From positions 197,831,621 through 197,895,620 of the forward strand of contig OV884057.1 in NCBI GenBank assembly GCA_930367215.1: 64,000 nt of DNA, written 5' to 3'. The stretch comes from Pollenia angustigena. Its lineage: Eukaryota > Arthropoda > Insecta > Diptera > Polleniidae. Shown here in pieces: positions 1-11,204 of this stretch; within the stretch, counting starts at the first letter, position 1, and each line of letters starts with the position of its first letter. The notes below the pieces were generated by a model. The model saw only the letters and a list, made by a program, of their open reading frames with translations, did no database searches and had not been told where the DNA came from. Both the position numbers and the translations under genes were made by a program.

Positions 1-1746
1 ATTGAAAATAAATTAGCGAGAATTTTTTTCTGTGAAATAAGCTGCACCTTAGAGCTTGGTTTTGATTAGATTCCATCTTGGCTTAAAAAATATAAGATCA
101 TTTTGGCGCGAAACTGGTTGCCAAGATGTTTGAAAAATTATCATTACAAACGATTGTCAATATTTCTGTGGCAAAAGAAGTGCTTTAGGCTTTTTTCTAA
201 TGTCACAGATCGAAAGTAAAATTAAATATTAATTTGATTCCAAAATTATTAATTTTGCTATTACTCTTAGAAAAATCGTACCAAATAAATGAAACTTTGC
301 CCATGTATACTTTTGAACATGAGAATCTTAAAGGTGCCATTAACTCAAATTTAGCTTAAGACAACTTAGGAACTTTTTTCTTTTTGCTACAGACTTATAT
401 AAATAATTTTTGCTAAATTGCTAATTTTCCTGAATAAACAACACTTTGCCCACTGTTCACAGTTGTATCGGTGAAAACAAAAACTATTTAATAACAAACC
501 AAAAGCAAAAAATGAAAAAAAAAAAAATACTTTGGCTCATAGCAAAAACAACAAACAAAATTGTTTTCCAGTGTATTCAGCACAATTTGGCTGGAGGTTA
601 AAATAATAAAAAACACTCACATCCTTCAAGGATACCTTTCATTGCACACGATATAAGCAGAATAAATTAAATAACAAATGTCTAATTTTTATAGTAGACA
701 ATAAAAGTTGGCACATACAAAAAATTTACAAAAAAAAAAAAAAAAAAAAAAAAATTTAAATTGTTTTATTCCATTTTTATTATACATAATTTTAAAGCAA
801 AAACATAATTAAATTTCAAAAGAATTTCAAAGCCACATTTAAAAATTTCTTAAGAATTTTGTTTTGCTTTTTATTGAACCGATTTTAAGTTCTAAGTCTT
901 AAAAACTTTAATTAAATTATTTTTCTAAATATGTAGTTTAAAGTTAAAGCAAAATATATACCTGTTGGTTCTGCAAATTTTCTCTGAGTGTATATTGTTT
1001 TAATTGCTTGTTATAGTTATTTGATTATTTATTTATAACTTTTTTTTATTTGCGTTTTATATAAATTGTTTCTTTTGTGGTTTCTAAATAACACCTTCTT
1101 TTTTTAAATTATTATTTGTGTGTTTTTTTTTATACATTTAATTATTATTATGTTTTCTTTCAATCATTTAATTAAATCTAAATGTTGTCCTCATTTTATT
1201 GATCTGTAAATAAACAAAATAATAATAACAATAATAATAAAATTATATTAAATAATAAAAAATATATTAGAAGTTTTTATTAAAGGTGAAATTATTAAAA
1301 AAAAAACAAATAAATGAACTAAATTGACTATTGACATGCTTAAGGCTACGATATGCTTTAACTCTAAGGGTTGTTGTCTAAACTAAATAAACAAAATAAT
1401 GGCAATAGCAAAAATATTTGAAATAATAGAAGGAAGTAGAAGTAAATGTCAAATAATATGAGGAGAAAGGACACTTTTTCTTAAAGAGTTAATTATGTTA
1501 ATAATGGTACTTATTTTAAGTAAAATAGTTCATTATTTAAACCGATTTTCAAGGCATGAGCTGGTTTAAACAATTCAGAATCAAATAGTTGATATAATGA
1601 TGATTTTATATATGAACTTGAAAATAATATAGATGATTCTATATATATTATATAAATACCTCTAGCCCGATCCTATATTTTGGTAATAACTTTCTAAGCA
1701 ACTCAAGCTAAGCTTAAAGTTAATAACGCTTATGATTTTCAAAATA
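1..1746. other. AT-rich DNA without recognisable genes
   Basis: This stretch has no convincing gene. It holds a run of about 25 A (730-754), an AAT-rich low-complexity tract (about 1218-1265) and many short A or T runs. On the minus strand a donor-like GTGAGT lies near 612-622, after a short frame starting ATG AAA GGT. No matching acceptor or long frame supports an exon, so this is only a hint. Confidence 0.6.
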
Positions 1747-2179
1747 CAGTGAACTCGCGATAACGTGAACTTATTTTTATCATAACGATTCACGTTTTCG
1801 AGTTTGTTCACGTAATCGAATGCCAAAAATTAAAAAAATAACGCCCCTATTTTAAAATAAATAGATTAACAAGTATTTTAAAAAACGTATTTTATTCATT
1901 TTGAATAACAAAAAATATATGTATGTGCAATAATTCAGTTGACTTTGCATTTAATACATAAAATGAATTTCTTATGAATATCATAAAAAAATACACATTT
2001 AATTAACAAAAACGAATAGAAACATATTTTTGTTTAAGGAATGTTTTTAAGGGATAAAAAATTTCACAGGAAAAAATCGGTCATAATTTTTAAAAGTTTT
2101 TTTTGGTTTAATCATCTTTAACAAAGCTTTTTCTTTAAGCACTTTTCTTCAATGATGAAAAGTATGTTTTATCTGGTAG

Positions 2180-2751
2180 GTGCTTCCAATACAAGCTGAT
2201 TTACACATAAAGAGAGTTCCTCCATTTTTGATCTAAACTTTTCTTTAAACAGGTCAACAAGTTGTAGCTTAAGTTTTGGTGAATTTCTAAAGCATTTGCT
2301 TTTAGCATCAGTCCGCTTACCGGTAATTTTTTATTTCGCATGCTAATGGTGTTTTCTTTTCTACAAAAAAAAAAAATGTGACATTTTATTTAAAAAATTG
2401 CAATTTGGTGCCTGTTTCTTAAAAATAGTTTTATTCTTAAAACTCACCCTTTTCGGGAGCAAAATTTTTAAGAAACAGACATAAAATTGCATTTTCTTTA
2501 AATAAAATATCACAATTTTTTGTAGAAAAGAAAACACCATAAGAAACCATTTGTAAAGAGTTTTTTCCATCTTCGGAAGCTCAGAAGAACGTAATGCTTT
2601 TCTTTACACGATTTGTTATTTCCTATTTTTTCTTTTTAATAGAGCAAACTGTTAACATAGCAACACCATATTTTCTAGCCAAGCCACTGCCACTATAACC
2701 TTTTTGCAATAATTCTTTCAAAGATAACATTTTCCGTTTTTTTAATGACAT
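2180..2751 (-). pseudogene. Pogo-type transposase remnant (CENP-B-like DNA-binding region), broken
   Basis: On the minus strand an ATG at 2751 opens a frame starting MSLKKRKMLSLKELLQ, followed by LARKYGVAMLTVCSIKKKK. This matches the N-terminal psq/CENP-B helix-turn-helix of pogo transposases (basic start, then the ARKYGV recognition-helix region). After a stop and frameshift comes KMEKTLYKWFL, typical of the second CENPB/Tc5 HTH. The continuation, KLPVSGLMLKANALEIHQNL (family pattern 'G.P.SG.ML..KA'), lies beyond the MITE inserted at 2347-2539. The DDE catalytic core is not seen. Stops, a frameshift and the insertion make it non-functional. The family call rests on motif order and is fairly firm. 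Confidence 0.75.
2347..2539. mobile_element. 193-bp MITE with 3-bp TAA target duplication (PIF/Harbinger-like)
   Basis: The ends are perfect inverted repeats beginning TGGTGTTTTCTTTTCTAC. TAA lies immediately outside both ends (2344-2346 and 2540-2542). A 3-bp TWA duplication is characteristic of PIF/Harbinger elements. The element has no coding capacity. It sits inside the pogo-like transposase right after the codons for WFL, so it is younger than the host transposon. The superfamily assignment is inferred only from duplication length and sequence. Confidence 0.7.
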
Positions 2752-3062
2752 TTTTCACTTTCACAAATAATACTAATAACGTATCGATGTTAAAAACAGC
2801 TAACATGTCAGCGTATACATACATGGATATAATTAAAAAAGAACGCTTTAACATAAACCAACAAGTGAAATCAATTCGGGGATTTCCCAATTAAAAAAAT
2901 AAACTTTTTTAAAAGTAAAAAAAAAAATAAAAAAAAAATGTGTTCACGTTTTAGAGCTTCCAGATTTTGTTTAATTTTTAGAATAGTCTGTGTGAAAATA
3001 AATTTGTTCACGTTTCTGAGACGTTCACCCTTTTGAGTGTTCACGTTTTCTAGTTTTTTTTT

Positions 3063-3553
3063 TTGTTAATATGTCGTTTTGATAACTGTCCTTGATCTAG
3101 AACTTATCTTAGTCTAAAGAAACTCAAGTTAAGTTTTGAACCTATAAGTCTGTATTCATAAAAATATTTTAACTTTAACAAAAATGCTTGCAAAACAAAT
3201 TTTCTACAAAAAATTTTCTGAGCACTGGGAGTTTCGTCCAGAAGTGTGTATAAATTTTTGTTTTGCGTGCTAGAGACAAGTCTTTGCGTTCGCTTTTTTT
3301 TTTGTCGCGATTGTGTAATTTGAATGGATGGCCAGGCAATTAAAAACAATTTTGACTTGTATGTATGTAGAACGTGTGACACCTTAGACCGTGAGGAAAA
3401 CTGTGCGTGAAATATACAGACAGTCCCAGGAGCTATGCCGTCTATGGTGTGCCAAAAATCCAGACCGGACACCGCGAACGTGGAAACATATAACCACAAA
3501 AGTTGACAAAAGGGTATACTAATGGCTAATAAATCACGGATGGTTTTAAAGCT
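3063..3553. other. Unassigned sequence with a 131-codon minus-strand frame
   Basis: A minus-strand frame runs from 3499 down to 3104. Its translation shows no motif I recognise, and base composition rises only modestly in GC at 3360-3490. With no neighbouring exons or promoter it is most likely fortuitous or a relic. Confidence 0.3.
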
Positions 3554-3772
3554 GGTTTAGTTGAACTAAACTTGAATTTATATATAGTTTAAACTCAACA
3601 ACTGTAAATCAGTGTCCCATGTATTATATGTGGTTAAAAAAATAACATGTGGCAGCACTACGATAAATCTTATCAAATTCATATGGTCTGTATTGGTAGT
3701 TTAAACGCCCAATTTTATGCGTTTAAAGATGGTTTATATGTTTAGTGATTTATAGATTTGTTGGTTTAAACC
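3554..3772. repeat. Dispersed repeat, copy A (paralogue near 52.93-53.12 kb)
   Basis: From about 3585 to 3772 this matches 52928-53117 closely, including a shared 'cagtgtcccatgtattatat' and a shared 'aacatgtggcagcactacga'. The ends are weak inverted repeats (GGTTTAGTTGAAC / GGTTTAAACCAAC), suggesting an old MITE. There is no coding capacity. Confidence 0.7.
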
Positions 3773-4019
3773 AGAGATCTGCAAAACACCGCACATGTGC
3801 GAATGCTCTCACACAAATAAAGAGAGCATGAGAAAATAATTTGTATTTTTACTCGAAAACACTGAACAAACAAAAATAATTACGCTCAAAAATAAACAAC
3901 CAAGAGAAACAAGAAATGTAAATGTATGTGTTTGTTTTAAACCAAAAAGAGAGTTTAACTTGCTCTGATTTTTTAGCCCTAAGTTTGTCATTCCGTATGG
4001 AACTTTTTTAATATTCATC

Positions 4020-4960
4020 TAAGACCCGATAATGTATTTTGAGTCCTTGAGTAATACCAAGTCGATTTAGCCATGTTTGTCTGTCTGTTCGTCTCTACGT
4101 CTATTGAAAACATTTTAACTTTCGAAATACTAAAAAGATAAAAACAATGTTGTTGTCAAATTGTTTCTAGTTATTCTATTGCGATTTGCGATTGAAATCC
4201 AGCAAAAGTGGTTCTGTAGAATAAGAGTTATGAATCGAAATGCTGAACCATCACCCCAAAAACTTTATAGTTTTGTTACAAAAACTAACGTAAATAGTAG
4301 CGGATGTAGAAATCACATATTGATGTAAAATTTTATTCAAATTTGTTCTATATATTCACGCTTGATCCAAACAAATTTCGAGAAGATCAGTCCATAATTT
4401 ACCATATGCCTCATATAAAGCCCACACCCGGAAAACACTTTAGTACGCGTAAAACCGTAACGACCAACGCAATTGTAAAAATATTTGGTTTATCAAGTTT
4501 ATATGACTGTAAATCACGCTGTCGAAGTTTCGGTCTATAATTTTGCATGGGCACCATATAAACGTTGCTCTCGGAAAACCGTAACCAATAATGATTTAGT
4601 TGTACTGCTTATTTCCGTGAAGATAGTTCGATAGGCCTCAGATAAATAACACCCACTCTCGGAAAAGACTTTAGTACGCGTAACACTGTAATGAAAAATG
4701 CTACTGTAATAAAAATTGGTCAGTTACAGAGACTAAGTATCGCATTGTCATATTTCGTGAAGATCAGCCCATATTAAAATAAGATTTTCGCCGGAACAAA
4801 TGTTAATAATATGGTAAAATTTGGTCCTATTAAGCAGTATATGGCTAGAAATAACACCATGTAATTTTGTGATAACCGGTATATTTTTTTACATATGTCC
4901 TATACAAAGCGCTCTTTCAAAAATCAATTTAAGAAGCCTTAACCCTGCGGCAAGCTTTTG
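4020..4960 (+). repeat. Decayed mini-me/DINE-1-like repeat
   Basis: A short GTCY tract (gtctgtctgttcgtctctacgtc, 4077-4101) follows 'agtcgatttagccatg'. Downstream are repeated phrases such as 'tcatataaagcccaca' and 'aaaacactttagtacgcgtaa' (about 4410-4450 and again 4630-4690). Internal repetition around a GTCY proto-microsatellite is typical of dipteran mini-me/DINE-1 elements. Similar phrases recur near 35.9-36.2 kb. The boundaries are approximate. Confidence 0.5.
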
Positions 4961-5067
4961 TTAATTTTTCTTAAAGCTCTTATCCCGGTGCACAAAATAT
5001 TATAATAAAAGGAACGAATTATGATGAGTGAAGACAAATTATATCACTTTACTGGTGATAATATTTT

Positions 5068-5880
5068 TATACCCTTCACCGAAGGTAAGAGGGTATATAT
5101 AACTTTGTCATTCCGTTTGTATGTTCCACAATATTGATCCTACACCCTATAATGTATATATATTCTAGGTCCTTATGAAAAGCGAAGTTCAAATCCGGTT
5201 GTCCGTCTGTCCGTCTGTCCGTGTGTATGTTGAAATGGGTTTTCCAAAAACCCCAGAAATGATGTGGACTAGGTTGATGTATGTTTATATCACATATACT
5301 CCGTTTAAGTTTGCTATTGAATTTCAGCCAGATCGGTCCAAAAATGACGGCGATATGAGCAAAAAACCACGACTGCCTCTGATTTTGCCCAAAAATCCCT
5401 TGTTGTTGTTGTATTTTATTTATTTCTGTATATCTTGAGAACGGCAAGAGCCAAAGTTTCCAGATTGGGTACAAACATTTAGATTATCAATATACAGTAT
5501 CCAACAAAATATGGGCGGGATTGGAAAAGTGGGCATGGTACCTCCCATACAAAAAAAATCAAAAATTGTATATAAACCTGAATTTTTGGACTGTCATATG
5601 ACCTATGGCTACGCCTTATATATCAAAAGATCGAAAATCTTTAGTAGAAAATATTTTCTGAAAATTTTGGAAAAATCGGTTCAGATACAAAAAAGTTATG
5701 ACCAAAATATAATTTTTTTTAAAAAATACCCATTTACGGGAGCCATAGGTCTTTCTGAGTCCACGTTTTATCACAAAGTAAATGGTAAATTTATTCCTAA
5801 AGACATCGGTATATAAATCTTTCAAATCGGTTAATAAAAGACTGAGTTATGTCCAAAGTACTGAAGTCCAAAAAAATATG
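5068..5880 (+). repeat. Mini-me/DINE-1-like element, copy 1 (3' truncated)
   Basis: It opens with tatacccttcaccgaaggta and carries a (GTCY)n tract at 5201-5222. Downstream blocks include 'cccttgttgttgttgta' and 'aagagccaaagtttcc'. It is followed directly by copy 2 of the same element, nearly identical over the first ~500 bp, and lacks the 3' terminal motif of copy 2. Open frames on both strands here are shared between copies only because the repeat is shared; they show no known protein motif. Classification rests on the structure described for dipteran mini-me/DINE-1 elements. Confidence 0.7.
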
Positions 5881-5888
5881 TCTTTTTT

Positions 5889-7271
5889 TATACCCTTCAC
5901 CGAAGGTAAGAGGGTATATATAACTTTGTCATTCCGTTTGTATGTTCCACAATATTGATCCTACACCCTATAATGTATATATATTCTGGGTCCTTATGAA
6001 AAGCGAAGTTCAAATCCGTCTGTCCGTCTGTCCGTCTGTCCGTGTGTATGTTGAAATGGGTTTTCCAAAAACCCCAGAAATGATGTGGACTAGGTTGATG
6101 TATGTTTATATCACATATACTCCGTTTAAGTTTGCTATTGAATTTCAGCCAGATCGGTCCAAAAATGACGGAGATATGAGCAAAAAACCACGACTGCCTC
6201 TGATTTTGCCCAAAAATCCCTTGTTGTTGTTGTATTTTTTTATTTCTGTATATCTTGAGAACGACAAGAGCCAAAGTTTCTAAATTTGGTACAAACATTT
6301 AGATTATGCAGATACAGTATCCCACAAAATGCGGGCGGGATTGGAGAAGTGGGCGTGGTACCTCCCGTACAAAAATTATTAAAAATTGTAGAAAAACCTG
6401 AAACACTCGGGAAAATCGGTTCAGATACGAAAAAGTTATGACCAAAATATAATTTTTTTTTTTCGGGAACCATAGATCTTCCCGAGTCCAAGTTTTATAA
6501 TCAAAATAACTGGCAAATTTCTTCTTTAACACGTCGATATATAAATCTGTCAAATCGGTTAAGAAATAGCAGAGTTATGACCAAAATACTGCAATCCTAA
6601 AAATTACTTTTTTTATAATTAAGTTTGTTTAAATATGCATACATATATGTAAGTATATATATATATACCTATAACCCAATTTAATGGTAATATTATTCTT
6701 AAGCACGTTGGTATATAAATCTGCTAAATCGGTTAAAAATGGTTAAGTTATGGGCAAAATACTCAAAAAAAGCACTAAAAAACATTAACATTTTTATTAT
6801 AAAAACTAAAATTTTAGAGCTGTAATATGAACTATTCATACGTTTTAGATATCAAAATATCGGAAAATCGGGGAAAAAAATGATATGGCAAGTATATAGC
6901 TTTTTTTAAATACCTATTTTCGGGAACCATAGATCTTCCCGACTCCAAGTTTTATTACCAAAGTAAATGGTAATTTTATACTTTAAGATGTCGGTATAAA
7001 AATCTGTCAAATCTGTTACAAAATGGCCGAGTTATGACCAAATTCTAAAATTTGATCAAAACTAAACTAACTATACTTAAACTCTTAATATATTTAATAG
7101 CACGCAAGCATGTGCAAATAATTAAATAAAACTAAACAATACATATTATATAATATACATGTATATATACATATACTTAGATATCCATATATATAAACTT
7201 CTGTTCTTTCCAAACCATGGTGAAGGGTTTATAAGATTCGGCATAGCCGAATATAGCCCTCTTACTTGTTT
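5889..7271 (+). repeat. Mini-me/DINE-1-like element, copy 2, nearly complete
   Basis: It starts with the same tatacccttcaccgaaggta and has (GTCY)n at 6017-6042. It ends with 'attcggcatagccgaa' followed by 'ccctcttacttgtt' (7236-7271), the inverse-like terminal motif. Its second half contains three imperfect internal repeats of a ~130-bp block (about 6470-6595, 6665-6765 and 6925-7045), each with 'aaatcggtta...gttatg'. It lies head-to-tail behind copy 1. It is probably non-autonomous, since no transposase or Rep/helicase motif is visible. Confidence 0.7.
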
Positions 7272-7666
7272 AAAGTGTAGTTGCTCCAGAAGAAAGGAAT
7301 TTGATATTAAGCTACTCATGTGACTGGATTTTGTACGGGTAGTGGCAGATATTATTTGATTCTTTTAATTTATATGAAGGGGGTATGGAATATTAACATG
7401 GTTAACTCGGGACAATATCTGCGACAGGCACTATATTAACCGAAATTATATGTGTTAATTTAGATTATTTCAGTTACCTGTTACACACTCTCAAAAAGGT
7501 ACCAATTTACCCCTTCCCAGGGCATCGCCATTTTAAAGTGGCAAGTCCCCTTCATATAAAGTTTTAGAATTAAAACCGGTTTCTACTACTTGACAACTCT
7601 AACGTCACAAGTTTGGCGTAAGTTCGCTTTCCTCTAGGGCAATTTGTTATAAAATAAAATTTATTA
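7272..7666. other. Unassigned AT-rich spacer
   Basis: No gene, inverted repeat or known repeat motif was found between the mini-me-like element and the next MITE. Confidence 0.5.
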
Positions 7667-8153
7667 CAGTAGAATCCCGATAATGCGTAATAGCAGGGAC
7701 CGGCCATTTCTAACGAATTATAGGGTTTTCGATTTAGCGGCGTTTCGATTTAACTGGGTTAAAATAAAATAAATACGAATAATCGGGGTTTTTCAATTTA
7801 TTTACTAAAACGATAAAAAAAAACATAAAAAGCAATTGCTAAAAATATAATATATAAAAATTAATCTTGTAACAAACTGATCAAACTGATCTTAAGAAAA
7901 TAAACCCCATACACAAGCAAAAACCCACGCAAAAATAAAATAGTGGTAAACAAAAAATCATTCTTTCCATGTTTCTGTTGTTTTTAGTACGAATTATAAG
8001 TGGAAGTTAGCAAACAATTATGATTTATAAGAGGTAAAGAAGATTTTATTTGAAAAAAAATTACGAATTAGCGAGGGGACCAAAATGTATGGAAATGTTA
8101 CGAATCAACGAGATTTTTTCAAGGGACCATTACGAATTATCGGGATTTGACTG
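7667..8153. mobile_element. 487-bp MITE, 'cagtagaatcccgataa' family, copy 1
   Basis: The left end CAGTAGAATCCCGATAA is matched inversely by ATCGGGATTTGACTG at the right end. The dinucleotide TA flanks both ends (7665-7666, 8154-8155), as expected for Tc1/mariner/pogo mobilisation. Subterminal repeats of 'acgaattat' and 'aatcga' fill both sides. It is non-coding. A second copy of the same family lies in opposite orientation at 24480-24997. Confidence 0.85.
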
Positions 8154-8655
8154 TACTGGTAAAAAATCTCTTGTAAAAAAAAAAAAAAAAAAATACGACT
8201 ACTCCGTTTCTGAAATGTTTTTTTTAACAATAATAGTTTTCATTCAATCACGGTTGCATTTTAGCAAAAGCAAGTTCATGTGTGATAGTGTGAATACAAA
8301 CTGTAATGTAAAATGAGATTTCCTGACAGTCGCAATAAAACTCATTAGATTTCTATCTCACCAAGTATTTTGGAATACGTAAGACATGTGTGAGAGAGAG
8401 TGTAACTAGCCTATATTGCTAAACGACTTCAAGTTAAATTTGAAAACAAACAAAAAAAAAAAAAAAAAAAAACTCAAATATGTATCTACTCGTATATTTA
8501 AATCATTTATTTGTACATCATTAATTAGTTCAACTTAAAAAAAGTAAGAGCAACAAAATTAAGAAAAAAATATTTGTTATTTTAATTTTTTGTTTAGACT
8601 TTTTTTCAACTGTTTATTCACGAGTATTTTAATGCCTTCATCGTTTCACAAAAAA
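8154..8655. other. AT-rich sequence with poly-A tracts
   Basis: This contains A runs at about 8176-8192 and 8451-8471 and a T run near 8218-8226. I see nothing gene-like. Confidence 0.5.
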
Positions 8656-8663
8656 TTAAAAAT

Positions 8664-8900
8664 GTGTGCGCGTTGTCATCTTTAACTTCAGTTAGTTGCC
8701 AATATCGCGTACAAACGAGTAATTTTCCTTTAATAATAAAAATTGCCAGTCCGTTAATATGTGACGATAATGTCAGGGAGTTCGTTAGTATCCGTGCAGT
8801 TGACGCTGTCGATGTGTTTGCTGCTGCTGCAGTTGCTGGTGTTGGTGTAGTGTAGTTTTGTGCTGTCTTGTGTGCAAAACAATTTTCAAAGTCAAGGTTA
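8664..8900 (+). promoter_or_regulatory. Candidate promoter / first-exon-like segment
   Basis: Composition changes abruptly here to higher GC and CpG (tgtgcgcg, atatcgcg, gacgctgtcgatg) inside otherwise AT-rich DNA. A perfect insect initiator match, TCAGTT, lies at 8688-8693. A donor-like AAG|GTTAAGT lies near 8895-8903. A 63-codon frame (8664-8855) ending in an Ala/Val/Gly-rich tail overlaps, but the CTG/GCT repeats in it may be untranslated leader. No downstream promoter element was found at the expected spacing. A 5' leader of a gene whose other exons lie outside the window is one reading; a relic repeat is another. Confidence 0.25.
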
Positions 8901-9342
8901 AGTTTAAAACGTATCGTTTGTTTATTTTTTGTAAATTTATATTAATTTTTGATTCTTTTATTTGTATTTTTAGCTTCAAGTGCAGAAAAAACACCAGCAG
9001 TGTTCGCTCGTTTGTATGGGAGTGTGTATTTGTTTATGTACGTAGAATCGCTCGAAGCATAGGAAGTAGGGAATGGTGTTTGAATTTAAAATAAGAAACA
9101 TATTTTTGCAACCAACCAAATAATAACAAGAAGAAAATAACACATTTTGTTGAAAGGCAATTGAATGTTGGTTGGTACACGGTAAAAATAAAGTTTCAAG
9201 TAAGACTTTTTCTTAGAACACCAACTTTATCATAAAAACACGTAAAAATAGAGTTTTTAATTTCCATAAAAAATATAATTTGAAGGCTATAACATTCGAT
9301 TCGCCAATATTTCACTAAAATTTATTATAGTTTTACACCCTT

Positions 9343-9452
9343 TTGCAAAAAAAGTTAAAGATCACATTAGTTAACCAACACATTAAGGTCATTCACTTTT
9401 GCTGGGTTTAATGTGTTGGTTAACTACTGCGAACTTTAACTTTTTTTTGCAT
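9343..9452. repeat. Small palindromic hairpin element
   Basis: Arms of about 45 bp pair around a ~23-nt loop. The inner 17-bp stem agttaaccaacacatta (9369-9385) is perfectly matched at 9409-9425, and the outer parts (tgcaaaaaaagttaaag) also pair. It is probably a very short foldback MITE; no clear target duplication was seen. Confidence 0.7.
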
Positions 9453-10080
9453 AAGTATAAAAATAATAGTAATATTGAAAAATGAAGTTTTGCTTTCAGA
9501 AAGTCCGAGTTTACTGGTAAGAGGGGAAAATTACATTGTTTCCCCTCTTGTCCCCTCTTAATCATGAACACAGAAAATTTTATAGTGTAAACCCAGACAA
9601 AGTCAAGGCTCTGTGAAACAAGCCCCAGGTGCAATAACTCCCAATGAAATAAATCCCAAAATAAATGAAATAAGTCCCAAACTGGAAAAAAGAAATAAAT
9701 CCCAAACAAAATTAAATAATTTCCAAGTCTAAAATTAAACAAACCCCAACTTTGGGAGTTGTTTCATTATGAAATAAATCCTAAAGACATTAATGAAATA
9801 ACTTCCAAAAACAGTCCATCGAAAAGAAATGAAATAAGGTCAAAAAAAAAAAAATGAAAGAACTCCGAAAGAAATTTATTATATATTCCTTTTACTTTAA
9901 TATCTATATATCAGGTTACCAAAAAACTAACATTTAGTCCTCGACATTTTGGCAACAAACGAAGCATTTTATTGTATCCTGACCTCTTGTAATGACAGCT
10001 GCCTGCAGTTTAATCACGAAGCTGAAGTAAAAAAAGAGTATTTGATTCACTACCCATACAAATGGCACAATCGTTTGTAC

Positions 10081-10160
10081 AAGGACTATCTCCTCTATGG
10101 TATAACAAACACCGGCTTCGCTGACTAAAGCTTCTTTGTATATCCATTCTTCAGCCGGTT
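10081..10160 (-). repeat. Single copy of the ~83-bp 'cgaagccggt' unit
   Basis: Read on the minus strand it contains agctttagtcagcgaagcc, then 'ggtgtttgttataccatagagga'-like sequence. This matches the units arrayed at 32.0-32.3, 32.75-32.95 and 56.9-57.3 kb. It shows that the 9.6-11.2 kb element belongs with those loci. Confidence 0.75.
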
Positions 10161-10378
10161 GCAAGAATTTTCTTCTTCACTCTCCCTCTCTTCACGTTTT
10201 TAACATACATCCTTTACCTTTTCAAAATATTCCAAATGTATGAGTAGCAACTGTTTAAACTGTCCCGTTATAAATACTGTTTAAAATGTTAAACAATTTT
10301 AAGAAATTGCAAATAATTGAAAATGAAATAACTCCCACAGCAAATGAAATAACACCGAATTTTATTTCATAACTATCT

Positions 10379-11041
10379 GACCCGACAGACGTTGTCCTGT
10401 TCAAATTAGGAAAAATGTTTGCCTTCGATTTTTAAAATCCATTAAAAAGATACGAACATTTGAAAGAAAAATTAGTCAAATCGATGGAGCCGTTTTCTGA
10501 TTTTAGGTAAATCGAAAAAAAGTGGGCGTTAAAGTGGGTGGGCCAAAATTGGACCACGGCGATGATTTTAGAGAAAAAATCGTTCAAATCGGTTAAGCCG
10601 TTCTCAAGTTATGCGCTTAACAGAAAAAGTGGGCATAAAAGTAGGAGTGGTACATTTTTCTTTCGATGAAAACGTAAAATAGATTAATACGAACATTTAA
10701 AAGAAAAATTATTCAAATCGATGGAGCCGTTTTATTATTTTAGGTAATTCAAAAAAAGTGGGCGGGGCAAAATTTTCTTTTCGTATAAATCTAAGTTGGA
10801 TCATGACGATCATTTTAAAGAAAAAATCGTCCAAATTTTATAGATTTCATTGGTGGTGCAATATGAAAATGCGCCCCTCCGCTCGCAAACCGAAAATCAA
10901 AAATCAGACTTCACAGTGTCACCCGCCTGAATATTTTGAAGATTCCCTGAAAATTTCATCAAAATCGGCCCAGCCGTTTTGGAGTCCATACGTTACATAC
11001 ATACATACAATCATACATAGTACATACATACACACATCCTG
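10379..11041 (+). repeat. Dispersed repeat with internal ~110-bp reiterations and a (CATA)n tail
   Basis: It starts 'gacccgacagacgttgtcctg'. Blocks resembling 'tcaaatcgatggagccgtttt' and 'aaaaagtgggcg' recur near 10475-10525, 10570-10630, 10705-10760 and 10960-10980. It ends in a catacata-rich tail (10990-11035). Such 'aaatcgg..agccgtttt..ag' phrases are common in insect non-autonomous repeats. It lies inside the composite element, either as an insertion or as captured cargo. Confidence 0.5.
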
Positions 11042-11204
11042 TTTTATGATAAAATAACTCCCAGGCAAAAAATGAAATAAAACCGAGAGGGCTGGGATCT
11101 ATTTCGTAATGAAATTACTCCCACATTTGTATGAAAAATTGTTGTGTCTAATTTCATTTTTTTTTCTTGGGACTTATTGCACCTGGGAGTTATTGCACGG
11201 AGCC

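Larger units (their letters stand above)
1747..3062 (-). mobile_element. Degraded pogo/Tigger-like DNA transposon
   Basis: The left end is CAGTGAACTCGCGATAACG, directly preceded by TA, the target duplication of Tc1/mariner/pogo elements. A diverged inverse of it (GTTCACGTTTTCTAG...) lies at 3039-3062. Extra subterminal copies of 'gttcacg' occur near both ends, as in pogo relatives. Between the ends, minus-strand remnants of a CENP-B-type transposase are present. About 1.3 kb is short for a complete pogo element and the C-terminal DDE part is not recognisable, so it is an internally deleted, decayed copy. It is interrupted by a MITE at 2347-2539. The right boundary is less certain because the TIR is eroded. 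Confidence 0.75.
9607..11204. mobile_element. Composite foldback-like element, locus 1
   Basis: The termini are inverted: GGCTCTGTGAAACAAG and further in CAGGTGCAATAACTCCCA at the left, against GGCTCCGTGCAATAACTC and CAGGTGCAATAAGTCCCA read inwards at the right. Both outer flanks are arrays of a degenerate ~13-bp unit, roughly 'gaaataactccca', in opposite orientation (9630-9880; 10320-10370 and 11050-11200). Inside is one copy of the GC-rich 83-bp-type unit (10081-10160) and a separate repeat (10379-11041). There is no transposase. Related termini occur at 31252 and 57830. Confidence 0.65.

Noticed and set aside
5076..6298. Paralogous ~130-codon frames on the minus strand of the 5.1 and 5.9 kb repeats, which could look like a duplicated small gene family
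   Set aside because: They coincide exactly with the mini-me-like repeat copies, include the GTCY tract translated as a Thr/Asp/Arg repeat, and have no protein motif.
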